Notes: a model not told the origin generated them from the sequence alone. A stretch of 64,000 bases of DNA from JANYGM01 sp043764015 (GCA_043764015.1 JAYUKY010000105.1:35625-99624); one strand, 5' to 3'; shown: positions 43,342-52,660, counted from the first letter of the stretch. A program made the numbers and translations.

Positions 43342-44193
43342 TTAACGGTTGCCCCAACCCATTGAACCCATACGTTTTTTGCGCATTTCTGCGGCTTCTT
43401 CGTCTGTTACTTTGCGTGCATCTTTTGGTAGTGTCATTTCTGCTTCTGGAACAGTATCTTTTTTGATAGATTTTGCTTCATAACCCAAATCTGTACCTTC
43501 AATAGCTAAAATAACGCCCTTTTCTATGAAAATAGTAGGAATTTCAGGTGCTTTTACTGGTGAGTTTCTGCCTCCCATACGCATACCACGTGCCTGCGCA
43601 CTACCTACCGCAACAGGCGAGTAAGAAAAGCCCATTTCTGTTGTGTACCAAATAGTATAAGTGTCATCTTTTGTCTTTAAAGTGGCTTTTTGACAATTAT
43701 AACCCAGTATTTTCTTTGTTTTCTTAGCATCAACAAAATCCTTAGTAAATGTCATTGCTGTTTCTGTGTAAACTTTATCAATATTTACGCTATCCTTCAA
43801 AAAAGAACTTACAGTATACATTTTGTTGGTAGAAAAATCCAAAAGCGTTTGTGGTGTAAATTGCGCTCTTTTTTTGGCTTCTTCAGGCGTTGGTGTAGCT
43901 GGTGCAGCTTGTCCTGGTCTGCGGAAACCACCCATCATACCTCTCATATCTCGCTCCAATTTGCCCATATTGTTGTTTACAACAAGTTTTTCTGTGATAT
44001 TGATAACATCAGGAATGTTTGCAGCAGCCTCTGGATTACTTGCTCGTAGTTGCTCCACGTCAAGGCGCATAGTCATTTCGTACTCAATAGTACCGCTAAA
44101 TTTGGCTGTTGGCGTTACGGTTTCAGTTTTCTTTTGCGCAAAGGTAGTGCCTACCAAGCACGCAAAAAGTATGGAAAAAATATTTTTTTTCAT
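43342..44193 (-). CDS. GLPGLI family protein
   Basis: 283 residues with a signal peptide (MKKNIFSILFACLVGTTFA). GLPGLI proteins are periplasmic or secreted proteins of unknown function encoded beside barrel receptors in Bacteroidota; the matching parts are the early GTIEYEMTMRLD strand, ILGYNCQKATLKTKDDTYTIWYT (about 163-185) and the signature region, here degenerate as FSYSPVAVGSA. The long MGGFRRPGQAAPATPTPEEAKKR insertion and the Met/Arg-rich tail are additions typical of Cytophagales members. It precedes the barrel gene on the same strand and is probably co-expressed with it. Confidence 0.83.
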   Translation of the reverse strand: MKKNIFSILFACLVGTTFAQKKTETVTPTAKFSGTIEYEMTMRLDVEQLRASNPEAAANIPDVINITEKLVVNNNMGKLERDMRGMMGGFRRPGQAAPATPTPEEAKKRAQFTPQTLLDFSTNKMYTVSSFLKDSVNIDKVYTETAMTFTKDFVDAKKTKKILGYNCQKATLKTKDDTYTIWYTTEMGFSYSPVAVGSAQARGMRMGGRNSPVKAPEIPTIFIEKGVILAIEGTDLGYEAKSIKKDTVPEAEMTLPKDARKVTDEEAAEMRKKRMGSMGWGNR

Positions 44194-44205
44194 TTTATTT
44201 ATTTT

Positions 44206-44468
44206 TTATTTAGATTTTATTTTTGTGAAATTATGGTTAAAAATGCCAGTTATCTTTCTTGTAGATTTGAATGTTCCTGTAAAAATAAGCGTTATTTTGT
44301 CAAAATCAACCGTTTTGGCTCTTCCAATATAACAAACTTCTTTTTTATCTTTACTATGATAAATAGGTACACCAGAAAGAACATCAATTTTGCTTTCGTC
44401 CATTTCTGGATTACCAAGCAAAACCCATTCATCTGGATAATGTCGCTTATATTCACTAATTCATTCAT
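44206..44468 (-). pseudogene. small uncharacterised protein with probable start-proximal frameshift
   Basis: The main frame gives EYKRHYPDEWVLLGNPEMDESKIDVLSGVPIYHSKDKKEVCYIGRAKTVDFDKITLIFTGTFK and a basic end; this is a recognisable small family (about 80 residues) of unknown function. In this frame a TGA lies just upstream of ISEYK and there is no ATG. The ATG at 44468 reads MNE in another frame; removing one base there joins MNE to ISEYKRHY. Either a frameshift or use of a TTG near 44421, which would cut off the conserved front. It lies 12 bases before the GLPGLI gene. Confidence 0.55.
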
Positions 44469-44626
44469 ATATACTTAATTTTATATTACACTATCTTAAA
44501 ACGTATATTTTCTTGTTTTATTGTACGAATTTTGGCAACAAAAATATTCACTGTTCCTAAGACTACATTTTTAGTAGATAGTTGTAAATAAAAGTAAAAT
44601 ACTTTTTATTTAGAATGATTATAAAT

Positions 44627-44655
44627 AATTTTCGTAATTGAAAATTCGTAATTGT
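44627..44655. repeat. 7-bp array (CGTAATT type), short
   Basis: CGTAATT, GAAAATT, CGTAATT, G lies just upstream of the rseP promoter. Confidence 0.75.
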
Positions 44656-44662
44656 CCTTTAT

Positions 44663-44694
44663 TTTGTTTTTCAACAAAAGATTAACTATATTTG
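44663..44694 (+). promoter_or_regulatory. promoter for rseP
   Basis: TTTG at 44663-44666, 20 bases, TATATTTG at 44687-44694, then 50 bases to the ATG at 44745. Confidence 0.72.
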
Positions 44695-44744
44695 CGACTT
44701 TGTTATACATCTCATAAAAAACACAAATAACTAAATAATAACTA

Positions 44745-46163
44745 ATGGACGGACTTATAATGGCTGGGCAACTCTTGCTTGGACTTACTATTTTGGTTGG
44801 ATTGCACGAATTTGGGCATTTTATTACAGCTCGTATGTTCAAAATACGTGTGGAAAAATTTTATATTTTCTTTGATTTCCTGTTTCCCGTTTCTACTTTG
44901 CTTAACTTTTCTATCTTCAAAATCAAAAAAGGAGATACAGAATATGGTTTAGGTTGGTTTCCGTTGGGTGGCTATGTCAAAATTGCAGGTATGGTTGATG
45001 AATCAATGGACGAAGAGCAAATGAAACAACCTATGCAAGACTGGGAATTTAGGGCAAAACCCGCTTGGCAACGCCTAATAGTGATGCTTGGAGGTATTAT
45101 TATGAATGTGATTACAGGCTTTGTAATTTTTATTGCGCTTACTTTCACCAAAGGAGATACTTATATTCCTGCAAAAAATGCTGAATTTGGTATTGTAAGC
45201 AGAGAAATTGGTGATAAAATTGGACTAAAAACAGGTGACAAAATTATCAATATCAATGGAAAACCTTACACTCGTTTTGACGAAATAATGAATGCTGATG
45301 TGCTTTTAGGCACAGATGCGTATTACACAGTCTTACGTGATGGGAAAGAATTTAAGGTAAAAATCCCTAACGACCTTATCAACGACCTTTCAGATAAAAC
45401 AAAAAAAGGTGCTTTTATTGATATGTTTCCTGCCACAAAAGATTATGGCGCAGCAGAAATTGTGCCTAAATCTATGGCAGAAAAAGGTGGAATGAAAGTT
45501 GGAGATAAAATTATTTCTGTAAATGGTGCGCCTATTACGTTTTACCACGAGTTGCAAAAAGCACTTTTGGATAACGCAGGCAAAACAGTTAAAGTAGTAG
45601 TTCTTAATGAAACAAATTTAAAAGATTTAAAAATTGATGCTAAAAAACCTGTTGATGGCAAAAATATCACAATTAGTAGCACAGAAAGAGAACTAACTAT
45701 TGGCGTAACAGACGAGGGTAAAATTGGTTTTGCAGCAAACTATTCAAAGAATATGTTTGCAAAACAAGAATTTACTTTTGGTGAGGCTGTTCCTCACGGC
45801 ATCAATAAAGCCGTAAATGTAGTAACAGACAATATTCGTGGGTTTGGTAAGATTTTCAGAGGAGAGGTCTCTCCTTCAAAAGCTGTTAGTGGACCTGTCG
45901 GAATGGCTAGTTTTTATGGTGCAGTTTGGAACTGGGAGCGTTTTTGGAATATTACTGGTATGCTTTCTATGGTGCTTGCTTTTATGAATTTGTTACCAAT
46001 TCCTGCATTAGATGGCGGACACGTGGTTTTCTTGATTTATGAAATGATTGCAGGAAAAGCTCCGTCAGATAAATTTATGATGGTAATGCAAAACATTGGA
46101 ACGGTACTTTTACTAGGACTTATGGCATTTGCTTTGTTTAATGACTTCTTTAAGATGCTGTAA
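44745..46163 (+). CDS. rseP: site-2 intramembrane zinc metalloprotease
   Basis: Cleaves membrane-spanning anti-sigma or signal fragments within the inner membrane. 472 residues with HEFGH at 21-25 (zinc ligands and catalytic Glu). Two PDZ-like domains lie in the middle: one around residues 130-205 with GIVSREIGDKIGLKTGDKIININGK, and one around 230-290 with MAEKGGMKVGDKIISVNGAP. The third zinc ligand Asp423 is in NLLPIPALDGGH. Four membrane helices. The promoter at 44663 gives it its own transcript; dxr, often its neighbour, is not adjacent. Followed by a 14-bp inverted repeat. Confidence 0.95.
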   Translation: MDGLIMAGQLLLGLTILVGLHEFGHFITARMFKIRVEKFYIFFDFLFPVSTLLNFSIFKIKKGDTEYGLGWFPLGGYVKIAGMVDESMDEEQMKQPMQDWEFRAKPAWQRLIVMLGGIIMNVITGFVIFIALTFTKGDTYIPAKNAEFGIVSREIGDKIGLKTGDKIININGKPYTRFDEIMNADVLLGTDAYYTVLRDGKEFKVKIPNDLINDLSDKTKKGAFIDMFPATKDYGAAEIVPKSMAEKGGMKVGDKIISVNGAPITFYHELQKALLDNAGKTVKVVVLNETNLKDLKIDAKKPVDGKNITISSTERELTIGVTDEGKIGFAANYSKNMFAKQEFTFGEAVPHGINKAVNVVTDNIRGFGKIFRGEVSPSKAVSGPVGMASFYGAVWNWERFWNITGMLSMVLAFMNLLPIPALDGGHVVFLIYEMIAGKAPSDKFMMVMQNIGTVLLLGLMAFALFNDFFKML

Positions 46164-46193
46164 AAAGCCAAACTAAGATTATTTTATTTAAGA

Positions 46194-46244
46194 ATTTTAG
46201 GATAATATAAAACACTCTTATTGTATTTTGTATTATCCTAAAAT
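46194..46244. terminator. 14-bp perfect inverted repeat between convergent genes
   Basis: ATTTTAGGATAATA (46194-46207) is the reverse complement of 46231-46244, loop 23 bases. A related AATCCTAAAAATCCTA follows. Probably a weak bidirectional terminator. Confidence 0.55.
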
Positions 46245-46266
46245 CTTTTAATCCTAAAAATCCTAG

Positions 46267-47253
46267 TTAGTTTTTGAGAGAATAAAGTAAAATTTCCTGT
46301 CTAAATTGTTTTAGTTCTTGTTTCATTTCTGATACTTCTGTTTCCAGAAAATCTAGCATCAAAACACGTATAGCAATAGTATTTACATCATATTTACCGC
46401 CTTTTCCAAAATAAAGGGCGGTTTCTATTTCGTGTTTTTCCTTGTCTGACTGGTCTAAAAACTCTAATTCTATCCATTTTTTTACTATTTTATCTCTAAC
46501 CACATCTTTTTTGTCTGTTTTTTCTAGCTCACGAGTGAGAAAGTGCCAAACCATAGGTGGAAACGTGCTTGGTTGCTTAGGGTTATTCCAAACATCTGCC
46601 AAATAATTGCGCTGATGCATAAATTCCGCCTGGTAATTGACGTTGAGTGTTGCAAAAGCGTAGACGGCACTCACCACAGCTCCGCCTGAAACACTCATTT
46701 CTATATATTGTTGCTCCACTTCTTGTAACGTGAGCGTACTCGCAAGCACTGTGGTTACTGCGCCCGCCAAAATAGAAATAATAGTACGCCTTTTAACCTT
46801 TTTGCTAATCTCATTATTGATAAAATTTTGCATTGCAAGTGCCCTATCTTGCTCACATTCTATCTCTGCAAGCGTACTAAATATTTCAATGCCTGCAAGT
46901 GATATTCTTTCGTCAATATTTTGACGAACAGACAAAAAAGCTATATTCTCGTCTGTGGTGCGGCTTTTTCCTTTCTTTTCTAAGATAATAAATTCATTCA
47001 AAATACTCAAAACACCAATATCTGCTGCCACACTTAGCACTCTAGGTGTAAAACGTGTTACCAAATCTTTACTTATAATAGTATCATTTTGGATTTTTTC
47101 TTGGATAAGTCTATCATAAATAACAGTTTCCTTAGAAATATTGTTACAATAATTGTCATCTAAAAAAGTTTTTTTGATGTATTTTTGCTTACTACAAGAC
47201 GTAGAAAACAACATTAAAATAAGAAAAAAGAAAGCTTTTATAAAGTTTTGCAT
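46267..47253 (-). CDS. lipoprotein of unknown function
   Basis: 328 residues with a lipoprotein signal (FFFLILMLFSTSC, Cys20). The body is mainly helical and rich in Glu, Lys and Ile. A central hydrophobic patch (ISILAGAVTTVLASTLTL near 155-175, then SVSGGAVVSAVYAFATLNV) could be a membrane hairpin. Late, PSTFPPMVWHFLTRELE is the most distinctive stretch. No domain was recognised. It converges on rseP and is divergent from the HAD phosphatase. Likely anchored to the inner or outer membrane, periplasmic side. Confidence 0.68.
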   Translation of the reverse strand: MQNFIKAFFFLILMLFSTSCSKQKYIKKTFLDDNYCNNISKETVIYDRLIQEKIQNDTIISKDLVTRFTPRVLSVAADIGVLSILNEFIILEKKGKSRTTDENIAFLSVRQNIDERISLAGIEIFSTLAEIECEQDRALAMQNFINNEISKKVKRRTIISILAGAVTTVLASTLTLQEVEQQYIEMSVSGGAVVSAVYAFATLNVNYQAEFMHQRNYLADVWNNPKQPSTFPPMVWHFLTRELEKTDKKDVVRDKIVKKWIELEFLDQSDKEKHEIETALYFGKGGKYDVNTIAIRVLMLDFLETEVSEMKQELKQFRQEILLYSLKN

Positions 47254-47304
47254 TTGATTTTATAAAGATTAGTTTTATTTTTTACAAGATTAGTAAGATT
47301 AACG

Positions 47305-47312
47305 TATATTTG
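47305..47312 (+). promoter_or_regulatory. -7 element before the HAD phosphatase gene
   Basis: TATATTTG, 28 bases ahead of the ATG at 47339. No TTTG is seen at the expected upstream distance, so this is only a candidate. Confidence 0.4.
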
Positions 47313-47338
47313 CAAATATATCAATAAAAACATTCAAA

Positions 47339-48034
47339 ATGAACCATAATCACGCCCAAATAAAACATATTTTCTTTGATTTAGACCATACACTTTGGGA
47401 TTTTGACAAAAATTCTGAACTTGCTTTTGTGCAAATTTTTAAGCAGCAAAATATCAATATCAATATAAAAACCTTTATAGATATTTATATTCCTATCAAT
47501 CACGCCTGCTGGAAACTTTATGAAAATAACCAAATGTCTGCGGAAGAACTGCGCCTTACACGCCTAAAACAGACTTTTCAACGGCTTAATTACTTGATTT
47601 CTGATGATAACATTGAAAAAATTGCAGACGAATACATTATGCTTTTGCCAGAATTTAATCATTTGTTTGATGATGCAGTTGATGTTTTAGGTTATTTAGC
47701 GCAAAAATATACCCTGCACCTTATTACAAACGGCTTTACAGAGATGCAATACAAGAAAATGGATAATGCTAAACTAACACACTTCTTTAAAACTTTTACT
47801 AATGCAGAGGTTGCAGGGGAAAAGAAACCGCATAAACAAATCTTTCAGCACGCTTTAAGCCTAGCACAAGCGCATAAGGCAGAAAGCATTATGATTGGTG
47901 ACTCTATGCACGCAGACGTACAGGGTGCGCTGGATTTTGGGATAAAAGCACTCTTCTTTAATCATAAGGATAAGGAAAAAACACATAATTACCAGCAAAT
48001 TACGCATCTGAAAGACCTAAAAACAATGTTTTAA
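47339..48034 (+). CDS. HAD-family noncanonical pyrimidine nucleotidase (YjjG-like)
   Basis: 231 residues. HAD motifs: FFDLDHTLWDFD (nucleophile Asp and the second Asp; residues about 13-24), LITNGF (motif II Thr), KKPHKQIFQHAL (motif III Lys) and MIGDSMHADVQGA (motif IV Asp). The four-helix cap after the first motif and the sequence style match YjjG, which dephosphorylates UMP, dTMP and modified pyrimidine nucleotides. It could therefore limit mis-incorporation of noncanonical nucleotides. Full length. The 5' side has only a candidate -7 element at 47305; downstream, the mirrored double-hairpin element begins 27 bases after the stop. Confidence 0.87.
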   Translation: MNHNHAQIKHIFFDLDHTLWDFDKNSELAFVQIFKQQNININIKTFIDIYIPINHACWKLYENNQMSAEELRLTRLKQTFQRLNYLISDDNIEKIADEYIMLLPEFNHLFDDAVDVLGYLAQKYTLHLITNGFTEMQYKKMDNAKLTHFFKTFTNAEVAGEKKPHKQIFQHALSLAQAHKAESIMIGDSMHADVQGALDFGIKALFFNHKDKEKTHNYQQITHLKDLKTMF

Positions 48035-48060
48035 GAACTAATATCACATAAACACATTTT

Positions 48061-48186
48061 TACTCTCGCTTGGCTCCAGCCAAGTGAGGACTATAAAACG
48101 GCTTCTAGCCGTTAGTACAAATAAAATGGTTTGTATAGGCTAAAAGCCTAATGATAGTCGTCACTTGCCTAGAGGCAAGCGACAGT
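48061..48186. repeat. mirrored double-hairpin element
   Basis: Four hairpins: 48069-48084 (CTTGGCT-CC-AGCCAAG), 48097-48113 (AACGGCT-TCT-AGCCGTT), 48136-48150 (TAGGCT-AAA-AGCCTA) and 48164-48179 (CTTGCCT-AG-AGGCAAG). The right half is the reverse complement of the left half, including flanking GACTAT and ACAAA words. Where the halves differ in a stem, both strands of the stem have changed together. No ORF; the next gene starts at 48233. Confidence 0.92.
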
Positions 48187-48232
48187 AGTTTTAGTAAAAT
48201 ATTTAACAAAATCTTATCAACAACTAAATAAA

Positions 48233-48793
48233 ATGTTACAACAAACCCTAAATACCAAAATTATATTTCTTATTTTGATACTTTTAAATGCTGTTTCAGC
48301 GTGTAAAGTACCCAGCATCAAGGAAGCAGGCTACGACACAAAAGCTATCAAAACGGAAATAGAAGACCGTAAGATAAAAAGAGTGAAAGAAGGAGAACTT
48401 TTTGCGTGGATGCAGGAAAAAGGAGGAATTATAACGGATATTTCTCAAAAAGAACTAACCAAATTAACACTTACGGCTGCAAAATATCCTTTGCGTGATT
48501 CTCTTGCAGAGGCTTACAATGTCAAAGTAGAATTTTTATTAACCAAAGATTTAGCTACATTTAAGCCTTTCAACGAAAAAGAAAAAGAAGTTTTAGATAT
48601 GCTTGCTTATAACTTAGAACAAGATGTTGCTATTCCTAAAAATCTTCAAAAATTAGAGAAATCAGCTAATAATTTTGTGTTTAATGCTCCTGCAGTCCTT
48701 AATAATAAAAATGTTGGTTTGTGGAGAATACTATTTACTCGTAAAAATGCTATTAGAAAAATAAATATGAAACAACTTTTAGAGAAAAGATAA
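48233..48793 (+). CDS. lipoprotein of unknown function
   Basis: 186 residues. The N-terminal hydrophobic stretch IIFLILILLNAVSACK, with Cys at about residue 24, is a lipoprotein signal. The mature part starts with a charged helix (EIEDRKIKRVKEGELFAWMQEKGGIITDISQKELTK) and continues with Lys/Glu-rich helices. No haem-binding CxxCH, catalytic motif or known domain. Similar proteins occur in Cytophagales, but no function is known to me. It starts 46 bases after the mirrored hairpin element, which would be in or near its leader. Confidence 0.62.
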   Translation: MLQQTLNTKIIFLILILLNAVSACKVPSIKEAGYDTKAIKTEIEDRKIKRVKEGELFAWMQEKGGIITDISQKELTKLTLTAAKYPLRDSLAEAYNVKVEFLLTKDLATFKPFNEKEKEVLDMLAYNLEQDVAIPKNLQKLEKSANNFVFNAPAVLNNKNVGLWRILFTRKNAIRKINMKQLLEKR

Positions 48794-48914
48794 GCATTTA
48801 TTTTGTTTTTACAACCTAAAACTAATATTCACTAACCTAAAATCAATAAATAATATATTTTTACAAAAAAATAGAAAACTAAATATAAAATTTAACTCCC
48901 TATTTCTTTATTTT

Positions 48915-51173
48915 TTATACCTCTGAATGATTTTCATATCTTACAACATCTTCAACACCATCTATTTCTCTTAGTTTTTCCATTAAAATATTTAAATGAG
49001 CCAAGTCGTGGACTAAAACAGTAAAGTTTCCATAGAAAATACCTTTGTCTGCCTTTAACGAGATTGAGTGCATATTTACTTTAAGCTCTGATGATATTAC
49101 ACGAGTAACATCATTTACGAGTCCGACTCTATCAAGTCCTGTAGTCGTTAAGTCCACTAAGAAAGACTTTTGTGTAATTGAAGTCCATTGCGCCTTTAAC
49201 ACTCTATTACCGTGTTGTGAAAGCAATTCTTTTGCATTTTTGCAAGAAGTACGGTGTATTTTGATTCCATCATTGACTGTAACATAACCAAATACATCAT
49301 CACCAGAGATAGGATTACAACAAACCGCTAATTGATAATCTATTGTATCTAAATCTTCTCCTATTAGAAGTATATCTTTTGCATCTTCTCCTTGCATAGC
49401 TTTCATTGCCTTTGCAAAAGATTTATCATCTTTGATATGATGCTTGCTACCAACTTTTTTATTATATACAATCTTATATTTCTTTAGTTCTGCAGGCTTA
49501 ATATAATCCTTTCCAACTGAATAAAGAAAGTCAGTAGAAGATTTATAGTTAAATAGTGCTCTAAGTTCATTTAAAATATTATCATCAGTAGGAATAGAAA
49601 GCATTTGCATTATCTTTTTATCTACAATTTCGCGCCCTTTTTTCATCATAGAACGCTTATCATCATTAAGATACTCTCTAATACGAGTTTTTGCCTTAGA
49701 ACTCACCACAAAACGCAACCAATCTTCACTAGGGGTTTGTTTTTTGGAGGTAGCAATTTCTACTTGGTCACCATTTTGAAGTTTGTAGCTGATAGGCTGA
49801 AGTTTGCCATTGATTTTTGCACCTATACAACTTGCACCAAGATTTGAATGTATTTCAAAAGCAAAGTCTAACGCTGTAGCACCTGCCGCAAGCACCTTTA
49901 AATCTCCCTTTGGCGTGAATGCAAAGACCTCATCAGAAAAAAGATTACTTCTAAACTCATCAACAAATTCTATAGCCGTTGTATCTTGACGCTCCAACAT
50001 ATCACGCACTTTGTTAAGCCAACTTTCAAGGTGTGATTCCGCAGAAATCTTTGTAGTAGTTTTAGTATTAGGCTCACTTTCCTTATATTTCCAATGTGCA
50101 GCATAACCTTTTTCTGCTATGTCGTCCATTTTTCTTGTCCTAATCTGTACTTCTACCCATTGTCCTACGCTACTCATTACCGTTGTATGCAAAGACTCGT
50201 ATCCATTAGCTCTAGGCGTGCTTATCCAATCTCTAAGACGCTCTGGACTAGGCTTATAATAGTCTGTTACAATAGAATACACCTTCCAACAAGCCGCTTT
50301 CTCTTGTTCTACTGACACATCTTCTAGTATAATTCTTATAGCAAAAAGGTCATATATCTTTTCAAAAGGTATATTTTGCTTTTTTATCTTCGTATATATT
50401 GAATGAATAGACTTTGGGCGACCTTTCAGGACAAAATTAAGCCCTTCTTCTGTCAAAGTTTTGTTAAGAGGAGCTATAAAGTCTTTAATAAACTTATCAC
50501 GGGCTGCTTTCGTTGCCTTAATCTTGTCTGCAATTTCGTCATAGGTTTCTCTATCTGTATATTTTAGATAAAGGTCTTCTAGTTCCGACTTAATAGCATA
50601 CAAACCAAGCCTATGCGCAAGTGGCGCATAGATGTAACTTGTTTCAGAAGCAATTTTAAGCTGTTTTGAGCGAGGCATACTCTCCAAAGTACGCATATTA
50701 TGCAAACGGTCAGCAATTTTGATAAGTATTACCCTAACATCATCAGATAAAGTAAGCAAAATCTTTCTAAAATTCTCTGCTTGCATAGAGTTATTAGGGT
50801 CGGCAAGGACAACACCCGAGATTTTGGTCAGTCCATCAATGATTGTAGCGACCTTTTTACCAAAATCTTTCTCTATTTCCGAGAGTTCAATGTCTGTATC
50901 CTCTACAACATCGTGCAAAAGGGCTGCAATAATAGAGGTAGTCCCTAAACCTATTTCCTCTACACAGATTTGCGCCACCTCCAAAGGGTGATAAATGTAA
51001 GGTTCACCAGATTTACGGCGCATATCTTTGTGCGCATCAGCCGAAATTTGAAATGCTTTCTTAATAAGTTTAGCATCTTTGTCTTTGAGGAAAGGTTTAG
51101 CGGCTTTGAGAAGCTTTCTGTAGCGCTTTATGATTTCTTTCTTCTCTAGCTCCAAATCAATTTTTAGTTCCAT
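48915..51173 (-). CDS. RelA/SpoT-family (p)ppGpp synthetase/hydrolase
   Basis: 752 residues, a full-length bifunctional-type Rel/SpoT enzyme controlling (p)ppGpp. Domains in order: an HD hydrolase (YIYHPLEVAQICVEE, ALLHDVVEDT; about 50-200), a synthetase domain (RPKSIHSIYTKIKKQ, FAIRIILEDV; about 240-380), TGS (VFAFTPKGDLKVLAAGATALDFAFEIHSNLG; about 415-480), a conserved Cys/His segment (CCNPISGDDVFGYVTVNDGIKIHRTSC) and a C-terminal ACT domain. The HD residues His and Asp are intact, so hydrolysis is expected; synthetase activity is likely but the decisive residues were not compared in detail. The promoter was not identified. Confidence 0.94.
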   Translation of the reverse strand: MELKIDLELEKKEIIKRYRKLLKAAKPFLKDKDAKLIKKAFQISADAHKDMRRKSGEPYIYHPLEVAQICVEEIGLGTTSIIAALLHDVVEDTDIELSEIEKDFGKKVATIIDGLTKISGVVLADPNNSMQAENFRKILLTLSDDVRVILIKIADRLHNMRTLESMPRSKQLKIASETSYIYAPLAHRLGLYAIKSELEDLYLKYTDRETYDEIADKIKATKAARDKFIKDFIAPLNKTLTEEGLNFVLKGRPKSIHSIYTKIKKQNIPFEKIYDLFAIRIILEDVSVEQEKAACWKVYSIVTDYYKPSPERLRDWISTPRANGYESLHTTVMSSVGQWVEVQIRTRKMDDIAEKGYAAHWKYKESEPNTKTTTKISAESHLESWLNKVRDMLERQDTTAIEFVDEFRSNLFSDEVFAFTPKGDLKVLAAGATALDFAFEIHSNLGASCIGAKINGKLQPISYKLQNGDQVEIATSKKQTPSEDWLRFVVSSKAKTRIREYLNDDKRSMMKKGREIVDKKIMQMLSIPTDDNILNELRALFNYKSSTDFLYSVGKDYIKPAELKKYKIVYNKKVGSKHHIKDDKSFAKAMKAMQGEDAKDILLIGEDLDTIDYQLAVCCNPISGDDVFGYVTVNDGIKIHRTSCKNAKELLSQHGNRVLKAQWTSITQKSFLVDLTTTGLDRVGLVNDVTRVISSELKVNMHSISLKADKGIFYGNFTVLVHDLAHLNILMEKLREIDGVEDVVRYENHSEV

Positions 51174-51254
51174 AAGTGTTTTTGTATGTTGGTGGAGTAG
51201 AATGAGGGGTTATTTTAAAATATTTTTATTAGTTTACAAAAATTTAGAATAAAC

Positions 51255-52625
51255 TTATTTGGTTTTGTTCTCTTCTTTTGGAGGATCATTATCAATGATT
51301 ATCCTTTCCATTTGTGATTTAAAATAAGCAGGTAAATTTATTTCTTTTTTAATCCTTTTAATAAAATCTTCTAGTGCTTTTTTTCTTGTTTTGATATTTA
51401 CATCAAAACGCTCATGTACTTGTTCACCAATCAAGCCATTCTCCCCTTTAATTAGATTTTCAAGTGCAATATAAAATCTATTTAGTTTTGTGCCTACATT
51501 CAGCCAATCACCTTGTAAACTAACTCTTTTACCATTTTTATCTAAATCAAAGCTAATTTCCTGCACATCAAAAGTATCCGCTACACCCAAAGATGAGTTA
51601 TATTGATTTATATTTACTGATTTCCAATAAGAAAATTCATTATTAGCGGGCTTTAGATATACCTCAAAATTCATCATTTCTTCTATAATCTGAAGATTGA
51701 CAAAGTAAGAAGCTACTTCAGTATCAGCTTTTTCAATTTTTTTCTCTTCTTTAAGTAAAGCTAGTGTTGTTATACCTGTGTACGCAAAACGGCGGGGATT
51801 TGTAAAATCTAGTTTTAATTTATCAATTTCATCATCAAATTTACCTGATTGCTCAATTTTACACTTATACAAATGTTCTTTTTTTGTTTCAATATCATAG
51901 GCATGCAAATGAATTTCATCTCCTATTACTTTATATTTACTATAATCTTTATCACTAAGGGATAGCAATTGGATTATTTGTTCTTTGTCTAGATTATGCA
52001 TTTTATAGCCTACAAGTGTTACTACATCTTTTAAAGCAATATTTTCAGTAATTTGCGTTGCCTTAATGTATTGTAATTGCTTATAAAATTCTACTTTTGT
52101 TGGGTCAAATATAAGACAAAAGTCTTTTTTAATTTTTTCTAAATAGGCGTTTGTATCTTTATAAATATCATCAGTTTTTTCACATTGAATGGCTACAGAA
52201 GCTTCTAAATTTTTACCAGAAATAGCGTAATCAGTAAAATTATGGCTACCTATCCAAATTTCAGCATTTTCATTATCCAAATCAAATAATAAAACTTTGC
52301 TATGCAATAAGTTTGTATTGAGTGTATGGTCTTTTCCTTGTCTATATTTGTGCAAATATATTTCAGTTACGCCCAATTTAGTATATCCAAAAATATTATC
52401 AATATTTGTAGGCAAATGAATATCCGCACAAAAGAAAGAATTAGGTTTTTGTATAGCCTTAATTAAAGCGTGTGAGTCTGATTTTTCTTTAACATTATAA
52501 AAATAATAGGTTGGTATAGTCCAAAAAGCTGTACAACCTCTAAATTCAATACATTCTAGTAATAATTTTTCTAATTTTAGCTTTAAATCAGGGTTTCCAA
52601 GTGCTGGAATAAGTGTTGTGGTCAT
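51255..52625 (-). CDS. phospholipase D-like domain protein
   Basis: 456 residues. The N-terminal ~200 residues carry a single PLD catalytic motif, LLHSKVLLFDLDNENAEIWIGSHNFT (H-x-K-x4-D, then GSHNFT), and EASVAIQCE, as in PLD-family nucleases and some restriction enzymes that dimerise to form one active site. The remaining ~250 residues are beta and helix rich, with no recognised domain; GITTLALLKEEKKIEKADTEVASYFVNLQ is a notable segment. Co-directional with a small gene 35 bases upstream. Possible roles are DNA cleavage in a defence system or phosphodiester hydrolysis of lipids; cytosolic location (no signal peptide) favours a nucleic-acid substrate. Inference only. Confidence 0.72.
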   Translation of the reverse strand: MTTTLIPALGNPDLKLKLEKLLLECIEFRGCTAFWTIPTYYFYNVKEKSDSHALIKAIQKPNSFFCADIHLPTNIDNIFGYTKLGVTEIYLHKYRQGKDHTLNTNLLHSKVLLFDLDNENAEIWIGSHNFTDYAISGKNLEASVAIQCEKTDDIYKDTNAYLEKIKKDFCLIFDPTKVEFYKQLQYIKATQITENIALKDVVTLVGYKMHNLDKEQIIQLLSLSDKDYSKYKVIGDEIHLHAYDIETKKEHLYKCKIEQSGKFDDEIDKLKLDFTNPRRFAYTGITTLALLKEEKKIEKADTEVASYFVNLQIIEEMMNFEVYLKPANNEFSYWKSVNINQYNSSLGVADTFDVQEISFDLDKNGKRVSLQGDWLNVGTKLNRFYIALENLIKGENGLIGEQVHERFDVNIKTRKKALEDFIKRIKKEINLPAYFKSQMERIIIDNDPPKEENKTK

Positions 52626-52660
52626 ATTTTATAACTTATGTTTTCTAAAGTAGATTTTCA

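Noticed and set aside
43823..44332. 169-codon plus-strand frame across the GLPGLI gene
   Set aside because: Antisense shadow of the GLPGLI coding sequence; the minus frame has a signal peptide and family motifs.
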